The position numbers were made by a program, and so were the translations under genes. Below, in pieces: positions 7,575-14,957 of a DNA stretch of 64,000 nt. This DNA is from Prevotella sp. UBA2850. Its GTDB lineage: Bacteria; Bacteroidota; Bacteroidia; Bacteroidales; Bacteroidaceae. A model generated the notes under the pieces. The model was not told the origin of the DNA and ran no database searches. It was given only the letters and a program-made list of their open reading frames with translations. Where the stretch lies: contig DEFO01000016.1 of the NCBI GenBank assembly GCA_002350805.1, positions 8,616 to 72,615 of the forward strand, written 5' to 3'. How positions within the stretch are numbered: the first letter of the stretch is position 1; each line of letters begins with the position of its first letter.

Positions 7575-9601
7575 TTGTTCTGTGGAAAGTTTTGAACTTG
7601 CGACATGACGCGCAGCCAGTTGCCGCCCCATATCTTCTCGATGTCACGCTCGCTGTATTTGCGGCGCAGCAGCTCGAGGGTGAAGTTGATCATCTCGCTG
7701 CTGTCGGCCAGGCCGATGATACCGCCGTCGCCGTCGAAATCGGTGCCTAGTCCGACGTGGTCGATGCCCATCACCTGAATGGCATGCTCGAGATGGCTCA
7801 TGGCGTCGAGGATGGTTGCCTGGCCCGACTGGCGGAGGAATCCGGGATAGAGGGTGATATGGGCCACACCGCCACGGCGGGCGAGGGCGCGCAGCTGGTC
7901 GTCGGTGAGATTGCGAGGATGGTCGCACAGGGCGCGGCAGTTGCTATGACTGCACACGATGGGGGTGGCACTGATGTCGAGGGCATCGTAGAAGCTCTTC
8001 TCGCCGGCATGGCTCAGGTCGACCATGATGCCGTTGAGGTTCATCTGCTCGATGACGCGCTCGCCAAACTGGCTCACGCCATTGTGGGTGTTGCACCCGC
8101 GGGCAGAGTCGCAGATGTCGTTGTCACCATTATGACAGAGCGTAATGTAGACGACGCCGCGCTGAGCGAAGTGCTTCACATTCGTTAGGTCGTGGTTCAG
8201 GGCCAGACCATTCTCGATGCCCAGCATGATGCTCTTACGGCCCTTACGCTTGTCCTGGTAAAGGTCGGCCGGCGTGCGGGCAATGCTCAGATAACGACTG
8301 TTGCGCCGCACGATATCCTCTATCTTGTCGAAAATCAGGTCGGCATAGAGCTGAGGAGTTATTCTGAATTGAGAGTTGAGAGGTGAGAGTTGAGAGGTTT
8401 TCTCTAACTGAGAACTGAGAGGTGAGAGTTGAGAGGTTTTCCCTAACTGAGAACTGAGAGCTGAGAGTTGAGAGGTATGATTTGCTTTGTCTGTTTGAGA
8501 ATCTTCGCTCAAGTTCTTGCTCAAGCCTTGAGTCATATCATACCTCTCCGTTCTCAGTTCTCCGTTCTCAGTTCTCAGTTCTCCGTTCTCAGCTGGATAC
8601 TCTCCGTTCTCAGCTAGAAGGTGTTCGTTCACCTCGACCTTCGACGAGAATGTCTCGCCAATTTTGGGTTGGGGCAGATAGGCCACCATGGTGACGGCGT
8701 CCTGTCGTCCTTCCGTCATTTTGTGCAGATCGACCAGGATGCGGGGGTCGCGATGGTCGAAATGAATACCTTGAGCGAAGAACATCGGGGTGTCGCAATG
8801 GGTGTCGAGAGTGAGAATGCGGCGGTGCAACTCTTTGGCTACGTGGAAGTTGTTGGCCTGTTCGACCAGCCACTGGAACAGCGGAAGACCGCTCTCCAGC
8901 CACTCGGGATGCCATTGCACGCCCATCACCGGCTTGTGCTCGGTGCTCTCCATGCCCTCGATGACACCGTCGGCCGCACGGGCCACCACACGGAAACGCT
9001 GGCCGGGGTCGCTGACGGCCTGATGGTGGAACGAGTTGACATAAACCTTCCGCTCGCCAAACAGTTGGAACAAGGTGGAATCCTCTTCGATGGCGATGCT
9101 GTGGGTCAGCTCCTGACGGGCGGCATCCTGCGAGTGTCTGATGCTCACATCCTTGCTCAGCCCCTCATAGTCGGAGATGTCTTGCGCCACCTTGCCACCC
9201 AGGGCCATGGCCAGTGTCTGCATGCCACGGCAGATGCCGAGGATGGGTATCTGACGGTTGAAGGCCAGCTGGGTGATGAGCAGTTCGGGCAAGTCGCGCG
9301 CAGCATTGATGCCATGCAGCTTGGGCGAAGGCTCGTCGCCGCCCCACAACGGGTTGTAGTCGGCGCCACCGCTGAGCAGCAGGCCGTCCAGGCGGTTGAG
9401 CGTATTGATGAGCACATTCTTGTCGTTGACAGGAGGAATGATGACAGGGGTTCCCCCGGCGGCCACCACACTCTCGTAGTAACGGTCGCGCAAGGCGGCA
9501 TCGCCCTCTACGAAGTTGGCCGTGATGCCGATGACCGGCTGGCAGCCGGCCTCGGGATAAGCATCATAAATGTTCGCCAGATGCGAAGATAGATTGAACA
9601 T
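7571..9601 (-). CDS. Fusion: class I glutamine-amidotransferase-like hydrolase (C26) plus M19 membrane-dipeptidase-like domain
   Basis: Two enzyme domains in 676 residues. Residues about 22-250 are a gamma-glutamyl-GABA-hydrolase/PuuD-like domain with LLSGGADYNP, the nucleophile Cys-124 in GICRGMQ, and His-231/Glu-233 in QWHPE. Residues about 262 to the end are an M19 (renal dipeptidase-like) domain with zinc ligands in LDTHCDTP (His-268, Asp-270), a Glu in LGIENG, and His in DLSHAG and CSHSNCRAL, then GLGTDFDGDGG. Residues about 328-414 are a low-complexity insert encoded by inverted word repeats. No signal peptide is visible, so it may be cytoplasmic, hydrolysing dipeptides and gamma-glutamyl compounds. 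The stop overlaps the start of the M28 gene. The pairing in one chain is unusual. Confidence 0.9.
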   Translation of the reverse strand: MFNLSSHLANIYDAYPEAGCQPVIGITANFVEGDAALRDRYYESVVAAGGTPVIIPPVNDKNVLINTLNRLDGLLLSGGADYNPLWGGDEPSPKLHGINAARDLPELLITQLAFNRQIPILGICRGMQTLAMALGGKVAQDISDYEGLSKDVSIRHSQDAARQELTHSIAIEEDSTLFQLFGERKVYVNSFHHQAVSDPGQRFRVVARAADGVIEGMESTEHKPVMGVQWHPEWLESGLPLFQWLVEQANNFHVAKELHRRILTLDTHCDTPMFFAQGIHFDHRDPRILVDLHKMTEGRQDAVTMVAYLPQPKIGETFSSKVEVNEHLLAENGEYPAENGELRTENGELRTERYDMTQGLSKNLSEDSQTDKANHTSQLSALSSQLGKTSQLSPLSSQLEKTSQLSPLNSQFRITPQLYADLIFDKIEDIVRRNSRYLSIARTPADLYQDKRKGRKSIMLGIENGLALNHDLTNVKHFAQRGVVYITLCHNGDNDICDSARGCNTHNGVSQFGERVIEQMNLNGIMVDLSHAGEKSFYDALDISATPIVCSHSNCRALCDHPRNLTDDQLRALARRGGVAHITLYPGFLRQSGQATILDAMSHLEHAIQVMGIDHVGLGTDFDGDGGIIGLADSSEMINFTLELLRRKYSERDIEKIWGGNWLRVMSQVQNFPQNK
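8360..8617. repeat. In-frame inverted word-repeat insert inside the amidotransferase/dipeptidase fusion
   Basis: The left arm (about 8363-8481) is made of GAGAGTTGAGAGG and GAGAACTGAGAGG words. The right arm (about 8536-8615) is made of their complements, CTCTCCGTTCTCAGTTCTC and similar. Around the centre, GAGAGGTATGAT pairs with ATCATACCTCTC. The whole could fold as a long imperfect hairpin with a loop at about 8482-8535. It is translated as runs of SQLSPLSSQL and ENGELRT. The same words occur outside genes at about 29650-29714. Confidence 0.8.
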
Positions 9602-9677
9602 GGAGTATCGCTACTTTTCGTTGGTTCATAGTCGCCCAGGCCAGCAACCGCAGCCGGCAGCCCGGGAAGATGGTATT

Positions 9678-10145
9678 CTATTTATCGAGCACCTCAACAG
9701 GTATCTCGCGCTTAATGCTCTGCTCGAGCGAGATGAGCGTCTCGGTGGCCACCACGCCGGGAATGCTCTGCAGCTGGTTGTTCAGCAGGTCCATGAGCTG
9801 CTCGTTGTCCTTGGCATAGAGCTTCACGAGCATGGTGTAAGGACCGGTGGTGAAGTGGCACTCCACAATCTCGGGAATGTGAACGAGGCGCTCGACGACG
9901 GCCTTGTACATATTACCGCGCTCGAGGGTGATGCCCACATAAGTGCAGGTGCGATAGCCCAGGCTCTTGGGGTTGACATCGAAACCGCTGCCGGTGATGA
10001 CACCACCCTCAGCCAGATGTTGAACACGCTGATGGATGGCTGCACGCGAGACGTTGCACTCGGCTGCCACATCCTTAAAGGGGATACGGGCATTCTTGCT
10101 CAGAATACCTAAAATCTTTCTGTCAAGATTGTCTATTTTTTCCAT
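9678..10145 (-). CDS. Lrp/AsnC-family transcriptional regulator
   Basis: A 155-residue feast/famine regulator. The N-terminal winged helix-turn-helix is at about 5-60 (DNLDRKILGILSKNARIPFK, VSRAAIHQRVQHL), followed by an AsnC/RAM effector-binding domain (VERLVHIPEIVECHFTTGPY, LKLYAKDNEQLMDLL). The length is normal for the family. It would bind DNA as a multimer and respond to an amino acid, not identifiable here. It sits 76 bases upstream of the amidotransferase/dipeptidase gene on the same strand, so control of peptide or amino-acid breakdown is plausible but inferred. A -7 promoter box lies 31-38 bases upstream of the start. Confidence 0.92.
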   Translation of the reverse strand: MEKIDNLDRKILGILSKNARIPFKDVAAECNVSRAAIHQRVQHLAEGGVITGSGFDVNPKSLGYRTCTYVGITLERGNMYKAVVERLVHIPEIVECHFTTGPYTMLVKLYAKDNEQLMDLLNNQLQSIPGVVATETLISLEQSIKREIPVEVLDK

Positions 10146-10175
10146 TGTTTTTCAATTAGGTTTACATTTTGTTAG

Positions 10176-10183
10176 CAAAAATA
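10176..10183 (-). promoter_or_regulatory. Bacteroidota -7 promoter box (TATTTTTG) for the Lrp gene
   Basis: On the minus strand this reads TATTTTTG, matching TAnnTTTG, 31 bases before the start codon. A GTTG at 10204-10207 is at about the right distance for the -33 element. Confidence 0.55.
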
Positions 10184-10229
10184 GGCAATTTTATCGAGAC
10201 AAACAACAAATTGCTACTAAAAAAACAAA

Positions 10230-10254
10230 AAATCGGTGCTTTTGGCACCGATTT
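10230..10254 (-). terminator. Rho-independent terminator after the FKBP cluster
   Basis: The stem AAATCGGTGC/GCACCGATTT with a five-base loop is followed on the minus strand by a run of T. It begins just past the stop codon of the last FKBP gene. Confidence 0.85.
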
Positions 10255-10256
10255 GT

Positions 10257-11117
10257 CTAATTGCTCGATTTTTCGATACTGATGAGCTCAACCGTAAAGA
10301 TGAGCGCACTGTAGGGTTTTATCTTCCCCATGTCGCGGTCGCCATAGGCCAGCTGATAGGGAATGAAGAGCTGCCACTTGCTGCCGACAGGCATCTTGGT
10401 GAGGGCCTCGGTCCATCCTTTGATGACCTGCGAGGGGCGGAACTTGTTGGTTTGCTCCTTGCGCTCGTAGCTGCTGTCGAACACTGTTCCGTCGACCAGC
10501 TTACCCTCGTATTTCACCACCACCTCATCGTTCTGCGTGGGGATAGCACCAGTGCCTTTCACCAGTTCCTTGTACTGCAGTCCGCTGGGCAGTGTCACCA
10601 CGCCTTTCTGCTTGGCATTGGCGGCCAGGAACTGCTCGCCGGCACGGCGGTTGGCACCATAGAGGCGCTCCATGCGTGCTTCCTCGTTGGCCTTCATGCG
10701 GTTCTGGAAGTAGTCGGCAGCGGCTGACTGGCTGAAGGCAGTATGGTTGTTGCGCAGCGCGTCGGTGAAGCCATGCATGAAGATGCTGTTGTTGATGCTG
10801 TCGGGGGCGCCCTCCAGCTTGCCTTTCACGTCGGGCAGCATGCGCTGCTGCACCATCTGTGCAATCTGCATGCCGGCCATATAGGCCTTGAAGATGGGGT
10901 CGGACGACTTCTTGACAGCCTCCTCAAAACCGCGCAGGAAGTCGTTCATGTGGGTAGAGTCCACACCGAAGCTCTGCTTCAGATAGGGCAGCAGACCGTC
11001 GGTCATGGCCATGCCGGCGGCATAGCTCAGCGAGTCGGTCGTCGTGCGCAGCGACTGTGCATACGACACGGCGGTGGCCATGATGACCACCGCCGTTAAT
11101 ATGATTCTTCTCATCAT
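10257..11117 (-). CDS. FKBP-type peptidyl-prolyl cis-trans isomerase, exported
   Basis: A 286-residue proline isomerase/chaperone. A signal peptide ends in VSYAQ, giving Gln at the mature N-terminus and a periplasmic location. The N-terminal dimerisation region (SLSYAAGMAMTDGLLPYLKQ) is of the Mip/FkpA type, and the catalytic FKBP domain is at about 190-282 (LPSGLQYKELVKGTG, VDGTVFDSSYERKE, VIKGWTEALTKMPVGSKWQL, LIFTVELI). It is the last of three FKBP genes transcribed together, 3 bases after the second, and is followed by a terminator. Met-2 at 11114 is an equally good start. Confidence 0.94.
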   Translation of the reverse strand: MMRRIILTAVVIMATAVSYAQSLRTTTDSLSYAAGMAMTDGLLPYLKQSFGVDSTHMNDFLRGFEEAVKKSSDPIFKAYMAGMQIAQMVQQRMLPDVKGKLEGAPDSINNSIFMHGFTDALRNNHTAFSQSAAADYFQNRMKANEEARMERLYGANRRAGEQFLAANAKQKGVVTLPSGLQYKELVKGTGAIPTQNDEVVVKYEGKLVDGTVFDSSYERKEQTNKFRPSQVIKGWTEALTKMPVGSKWQLFIPYQLAYGDRDMGKIKPYSALIFTVELISIEKSSN

Positions 11118-11120
11118 CGA

Positions 11121-11990
11121 TTACTCTACGCCGAGCAGTTCAATTTTGAAGATCAGAGTAGAGAACGGATCGATCTCACCCTGCTTGCGCGAACCGTAAG
11201 CCTTGTCCTGAGGAATGACAACCTCCCAAGTAGAACCTACCGGCATGCGGGTCAGAACCTCGGTCCAACCGCTGATGACCTGGTTGGCACGGAGCTTCAG
11301 GGGCTCGCCACGCTTGTAAGAGCTGTCGAACACCTTACCGTCGATGGTTTTACCCTCGTAGTTCACCTTCACCATTGAGGTGTCCTTCGGGATGATACCA
11401 GTACCCTCTTTGATGACCTTATAGGCAACACCGCTCTCGAGAGACTTCACGTCGGCACCCTTCTTGTAGTTGGCGAGGTATTTCTCACCGGCAACCTTGT
11501 TGGCACCATACTCTTTCTCCATCACGGCCGACTTCACAGCCTCCATCTTCTGCTGGGCAACGGTCTGAGCCTGCTCAACAGTCATCAGGCCCTTCTTGCC
11601 GGTGGTACCGCTGATGAAGCCTGCGAGGAAGTTCTTCAGTGAGATGGTCTGTGTAGAATCGTTACCGAACACCTCGTGGTTGATGCCCTTCACCATCTGG
11701 TTGCTAATCTGCTGACCAATCTGGATACCAGCATAGTAAGCAGCTCTCTGCTTGTTGTCACCGGCGTTGGCACCTTCGTTCAAACCTTTGATAAACTGAT
11801 CCATGTAGGCAGTGTCGACACCCATACGCTCTACAAGATACTCTTTCAGACCCTGAGTCTGTGCCATACCGATGGCATAGCTCATCGAATCGATGTCGCT
11901 CTTCAGGTTGGCCCTGGGAGCACCGTTACCGCAAGCTGTGAAAGCGGCGGCAATAATAGCCATGACGGCTACGATAGTTAGTTTTTTCAT
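11121..11990 (-). CDS. FKBP-type peptidyl-prolyl cis-trans isomerase, lipoprotein
   Basis: A 289-residue FKBP with a lipoprotein signal: MKKLTIVAVMAIIAAAFTAC, Cys-20 being the lipidation site. I chose the start at 11990 because the open frame upstream of it is arginine-rich read-through of another frame. The N-terminal FKBP_N region (IDSMSYAIGMAQTQGLKEYL) is followed by the catalytic domain at about 195-288 (GVAYKVIKEGTGIIP, IDGKVFDSSYKRGE, VISGWTEVLTRMPVGSTWEV, LIFKIELLGVE). It is the middle gene of three tandem FKBP genes. Probable role: periplasmic or outer-membrane folding of exported proteins. Confidence 0.94.
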   Translation of the reverse strand: MKKLTIVAVMAIIAAAFTACGNGAPRANLKSDIDSMSYAIGMAQTQGLKEYLVERMGVDTAYMDQFIKGLNEGANAGDNKQRAAYYAGIQIGQQISNQMVKGINHEVFGNDSTQTISLKNFLAGFISGTTGKKGLMTVEQAQTVAQQKMEAVKSAVMEKEYGANKVAGEKYLANYKKGADVKSLESGVAYKVIKEGTGIIPKDTSMVKVNYEGKTIDGKVFDSSYKRGEPLKLRANQVISGWTEVLTRMPVGSTWEVVIPQDKAYGSRKQGEIDPFSTLIFKIELLGVE

Positions 11991-12028
11991 TGTTGTGTTT
12001 ATATTTAAAATGTTTCTGTTGATTTCTC

Positions 12029-12637
12029 TTATACCACCTCTATCAACTCTACATCGAAGATGAGTGTGGCAAACGGAGGAATGGCTGCGCCGGCGCCACC
12101 TTCGCCGTATCCCAGCATGTAAGGGATGAAGAAGCGATACTTGGCACCTTCCTGCATGAGCTGCAGACCCTCGGTCCAACCGGCAATGACCTGCTGCAGA
12201 CCGAACACGGCAGGCTCGCCACGCTGCACGCTGCTGTCGAACACGGTACCGTCGATGAGGAAACCCTCGTAGTGGCACTTCACCTGGTCGGTAGCCTTCG
12301 GCTTGCGGCCGTTACCCTCTTTCAATACCTTATATTGCAATCCGCTGGGCAGTGTGATCACACCCTCTTTCTTGGCATTGTCGGTCAGGAACTTCTCACC
12401 GTCGGCCTTGGCAGCCTTGCCCTTCTCGGCACGCTCGGCGCGCATCTTCTGGTCTTGCTTCTGGAAGAACTCCTGCACAATGACTTGTGCGTCGCGGTGA
12501 CTGACTTTCAGCTCGTTGCCCGCAACAACATCCTTAATGGCAGCGGCAAAATCATCAATGCTAATGGTCTCTCCGACACCCATCTGCACCAGTTGCTGAC
12601 CAATGCCCAGTCCCAGTGCATAACTCAATTTGTCCAT
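12029..12637 (-). CDS. FKBP-type peptidyl-prolyl cis-trans isomerase, no signal peptide
   Basis: A 202-residue FKBP close in layout to FklB/Mip. It starts at MDKLSYALGLGIGQQLVQMG, so the dimerisation domain begins at once and no export signal is visible; it is likely cytoplasmic. The catalytic domain lies at about 105-201 (LPSGLQYKVLKEGNGRKP, IDGTVFDSSVQRGEP, VIAGWTEGLQLMQEGAKYRF, GAAIPPFATLIFDVELIEVV). It is the first of the three-gene FKBP run. A clear -7 promoter box lies 42-49 bases upstream. Confidence 0.94.
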   Translation of the reverse strand: MDKLSYALGLGIGQQLVQMGVGETISIDDFAAAIKDVVAGNELKVSHRDAQVIVQEFFQKQDQKMRAERAEKGKAAKADGEKFLTDNAKKEGVITLPSGLQYKVLKEGNGRKPKATDQVKCHYEGFLIDGTVFDSSVQRGEPAVFGLQQVIAGWTEGLQLMQEGAKYRFFIPYMLGYGEGGAGAAIPPFATLIFDVELIEVV

Positions 12638-12678
12638 TTTTTCAATCTTATTATTTGTAATATATTACTTTTGCGGCG

Positions 12679-12686
12679 CAAAGTTA
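12679..12686 (-). promoter_or_regulatory. -7 promoter box (TAACTTTG) of the FKBP operon
   Basis: The minus strand reads TAACTTTG, an exact TAnnTTTG match followed by CGCCGC, about 42 bases before the FKBP start. The usual T-rich upstream region is present, but a TTTG at -33 is not obvious. Confidence 0.65.
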
Positions 12687-12729
12687 ATATTTTTCTTTGA
12701 AGAATGAGCGAATATTGAAGAAAAAACAC

Positions 12730-12737
12730 TATTTTTG
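12730..12737 (+). promoter_or_regulatory. Possible -7 promoter box (TATTTTTG) of the sirtuin gene
   Basis: TATTTTTG matches TAnnTTTG and lies 21 bases before the chosen ATG at 12759. A -33 TTTG at the standard distance is not present; the nearest TTTG is about 30 bases upstream. Confidence 0.45.
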
Positions 12738-12758
12738 TACATTCTTAATATAATAGCT

Positions 12759-13460
12759 ATGAAGAAAATTGTTGTTTTGACAGGTGCCGGCATGTCGGCA
12801 GAGAGCGGACTGAAGACCTTCCGCGACGCCGACGGGCTTTGGGAGAACTATCCGGTGCAGCAGGTGGCCACCCACGAGGGATGGGAAGCCGACCCGGTGC
12901 TAGTGACTAACTTCTACAATATGCTCCGCCGCAAGTGTGTGGGCGTGCAGCCCAACGAGGGTCACCGCCTGGTGGCCAAGCTCGAAGAGCAGTACCGGGT
13001 GACGGTGGTGACGCAGAATGTCGACAACCTGCACGAGGTGGCGGGCTCTACCCATGTCGTCCATCTGCATGGCGAACTGATGAAGGTGTGCTCCAGCCGC
13101 GACGTGGAGAATCCCCGCTACTGGAAGACGCTGACGCCCGACGACTGCGAGGTGGCTCCGGGCACGAAAGCCGGCGACGGTTCGCTGCTGCGCCCCTACA
13201 TCGTCTTCTTCGGCGAGGCCGTCCCCAACATCGGCGTGGCTGCCCAGGAGGTGTCGGAGGCCGATATCCTGATTATCATCGGCACGTCGCTCAATGTCTA
13301 TCCGGCCGCCGGACTGGTGCACTATGCCCAGTCGGGAACGCCCATCTATCTCATCGACCCCAATCCCTCGGTGGGCGGCATGCTCAGCCATGTGCACCAC
13401 CTGCAGAAGGGTGCCAGCGAGGGCATGAAAGAGCTTTGCGGCTTGCTGATGGGTGAATAA
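12759..13460 (+). CDS. cobB: Sir2-family NAD-dependent protein deacylase
   Basis: A 233-residue sirtuin that removes acyl groups from lysine using NAD. The start is set at MKKIVVLTGAGMSAESGLKT; an ATG eight codons earlier overlaps the promoter region. Motifs: GAGMSAESGLKTFRDADGLW for NAD, TQNVDNLHEVAG, the catalytic His in HLHGELMKV, FFGEAVP, and IIIGTSLNVYPAAGL. Only two cysteines lie in the small-domain region (KVCSS and DDCEV) where classical sirtuins carry four zinc-binding Cys, so this is a zinc-poor or zinc-less type. The Tyr/Arg pair of desuccinylase-type sirtuins is also not seen. It is transcribed alone, divergently from the FKBP operon. Confidence 0.9.
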   Translation: MKKIVVLTGAGMSAESGLKTFRDADGLWENYPVQQVATHEGWEADPVLVTNFYNMLRRKCVGVQPNEGHRLVAKLEEQYRVTVVTQNVDNLHEVAGSTHVVHLHGELMKVCSSRDVENPRYWKTLTPDDCEVAPGTKAGDGSLLRPYIVFFGEAVPNIGVAAQEVSEADILIIIGTSLNVYPAAGLVHYAQSGTPIYLIDPNPSVGGMLSHVHHLQKGASEGMKELCGLLMGE

Positions 13461-13582
13461 GACGAAACGGCGGCTAAGCCAGCGAACAGAGACAGAAGCG
13501 GAGAGGCCTGCGGCGGTCGTTAAAAAAAATTAAGACCCAGCGAAAAACTCGGGCTCTTCACTCTTAACTCCTAACTCTTTCG

Positions 13583-13590
13583 TACCTTTG
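13583..13590 (+). promoter_or_regulatory. -7 promoter box (TACCTTTG) of the YitT-family gene
   Basis: TACCTTTG followed by CAGC lies 22 bases before the ATG at 13613. Just upstream are two CTCTTAACTC/CTAACTCTT words resembling the word repeats found elsewhere in the window. Confidence 0.7.
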
Positions 13591-13612
13591 CAGCCCGAAA
13601 GTAACTATCGAA

Positions 13613-14530
13613 ATGGAAAAACCTGAAATCAACAAGAAAGTTCTTTGGAAAGAACTGCGAGACTATGTCCTCATCACCTTTGCGATGCTCTCCTACTGTA
13701 TTGGATGGTCGGTGTTCCTGCTGCCCAACGGCATCACCACCGGTGGTGTGCCCGGTATCTCGTCTATCCTTGAGTGGAGCCCGCTGCATATCCCCGCACA
13801 GGTGTCTTACTTCGTCATCAATGCCGGACTGCTGGTCATTGCGCTGAAAATCCTCGGTTGGAAATTCTGCATCAAGACCATCTATGCCGTCATTGTGCTG
13901 ACCGTCGCCCTGTCGGCCACGCGCGACTTCACGGCGTCGCTGCACCTGCTGAAAGACCAGCCCTTCATGGCCGCCGTACTCGGTGCCGTGTTCTGCGGCA
14001 GCGGTGTGGGACTCGGACTGGGAGCCAACGGCTCGACGGGCGGTACCGATATCATTGCCGCCATCATCAATAAATACCGCGACATCTCGCTCGGACGCGT
14101 CATCCTCATCTGCGATATCATGATCATCTCGAGCAGCTACTTCGTACTGAAAGACTGGGAGAAGGTGATTTACGGCTATGTGGTGCTCTATGTCACGGCC
14201 TTCTGCATCGACCAGGTGGTCAACTCCATGCGCCGCTCCGTGCAGTTCTTCATCATCTCTGAGAAGTATGAGGAGATAGGCCGCCGCATCAACCTCGACC
14301 CGCACCGCGGATGCACCGTCATCAACGGCTCGGGCTTCTTCAGCGGCCGTGAGGTGAAGATGCTCTTTGTGCTGGCCAAGCAGAACGAGAGTGCCAAGAT
14401 TTTCCAGCTCATCGACGAGATCGACCCGCATGCCTTCGTATCGCAAAGCGCCGTCATCGGTGTCTATGGCGAGGGCTTCGACCGCTTCAAGGTGAAGCAC
14501 CACAAACCGCCAAAGGCTGAGGATCTGTAA
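13613..14530 (+). CDS. YitT-family membrane protein (DUF161/DUF2179)
   Basis: A 305-residue integral membrane protein. The first about 200 residues contain several hydrophobic segments (LITFAMLSYCIGWSVFLLP, GVPGISSILEWS, VLGAVFCGSGVGLGLGANGS). The GGVPGIS and GLGLGANGSTGGTDI blocks are typical of the DUF161 repeat pair. The C-terminal about 80 residues form a soluble DUF2179 domain (GRRINLDPHRGCTVINGSGF, FSGREVKMLFVLAKQ). Transport or signalling roles have been proposed for the family, but no substrate is established. It is a single gene with its own promoter, followed by a strong terminator. Confidence 0.93.
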   Translation: MEKPEINKKVLWKELRDYVLITFAMLSYCIGWSVFLLPNGITTGGVPGISSILEWSPLHIPAQVSYFVINAGLLVIALKILGWKFCIKTIYAVIVLTVALSATRDFTASLHLLKDQPFMAAVLGAVFCGSGVGLGLGANGSTGGTDIIAAIINKYRDISLGRVILICDIMIISSSYFVLKDWEKVIYGYVVLYVTAFCIDQVVNSMRRSVQFFIISEKYEEIGRRINLDPHRGCTVINGSGFFSGREVKMLFVLAKQNESAKIFQLIDEIDPHAFVSQSAVIGVYGEGFDRFKVKHHKPPKAEDL

Positions 14531-14599
14531 GGCCTGACGGTGCCTTGCAGCCCGCTTTTTCAGGCTGCCGCTCCATCTTGTTATCAAATAAAAGAATTG

Positions 14600-14643
14600 C
14601 CAGTGCCACTAGTTCACCTGTTTCTAGTGGCACTGGTTTTTAT
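14600..14643 (+). terminator. Rho-independent terminator after the YitT gene
   Basis: A perfect 13-base stem CCAGTGCCACTAG/CTAGTGGCACTGG with an 11-base loop, followed by TTTTTA. It could work on the opposite strand for the tRNA transcript as well. Confidence 0.92.
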
Positions 14644-14753
14644 ATAGTATACCGTTCGACTCCGTTTTTTGTGCCTGAGACGGAGTGTCTTTGTGCCTGA
14701 GACGAAACTATATTGTTCATCAAAAACACGGAAAACCATGAATTGACAGGACA

Positions 14754-14793
14754 CAAAAAACCGCCAGACACTGCGGAAACAGTTACCTGGCGG
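14754..14793 (-). terminator. Rho-independent terminator downstream of tRNA-Gln
   Basis: On the minus strand the stem CCGCCAG/CTGGCGG is followed by a run of six T. It lies 5 bases past the 3' end of the tRNA. Confidence 0.85.
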
Positions 14794-14798
14794 ATTTC

Positions 14799-14872
14799 TG
14801 GTTGGGTGACTCGGATTCGAACCGGGAATGACAGAACCAAAACCTGTAGTGTTACCGTTACACCATCACCCA
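14799..14872 (-). tRNA. tRNA-Gln (anticodon UUG), CCA encoded
   Basis: The minus strand folds as a complete cloverleaf: acceptor stem TGGGTGA/TCACCCA, discriminator A and an encoded CCA. The D arm is GTGTAACGGTAACAC. The anticodon stem ACAGG/TCTGT encloses the loop TTTTGGT, giving anticodon TTG. The T arm contains GGTTCGAATCC. A -7 box TACCTTTG is about 15 bases upstream and a terminator directly downstream, so it is a stand-alone transcript. No integrase or duplicated tRNA 3' end is visible nearby, so it does not look like a used attachment site. Confidence 0.97.
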
Positions 14873-14886
14873 ATCAAATTCGGCTG

Positions 14887-14894
14887 CAAAGGTA
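14887..14894 (-). promoter_or_regulatory. -7 promoter box (TACCTTTG) for tRNA-Gln
   Basis: The minus strand reads TACCTTTG, ending 15 bases before the first tRNA base. No convincing -33 TTTG at the standard distance. Confidence 0.6.
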
Positions 14895-14957
14895 CGAAAA
14901 AAAAGTGACAACAGCCTCGTATTCAGCGAAAAATTATTCTTTCACACTGAAAAAAGT

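Noticed and set aside
8621..9592. Plus-strand open frame of about 323 codons
   Set aside because: Antisense of the amidotransferase/dipeptidase fusion, which has intact catalytic motifs.
11991..12278. N-terminal extension of the middle FKBP gene
   Set aside because: It reads the first FKBP gene in another frame and is Arg-rich; the lipoprotein signal starts at 11990.
14799..14872. tRNA-Gln as attachment site for an island
   Set aside because: No duplicated tRNA 3' end or integrase is visible on either side.
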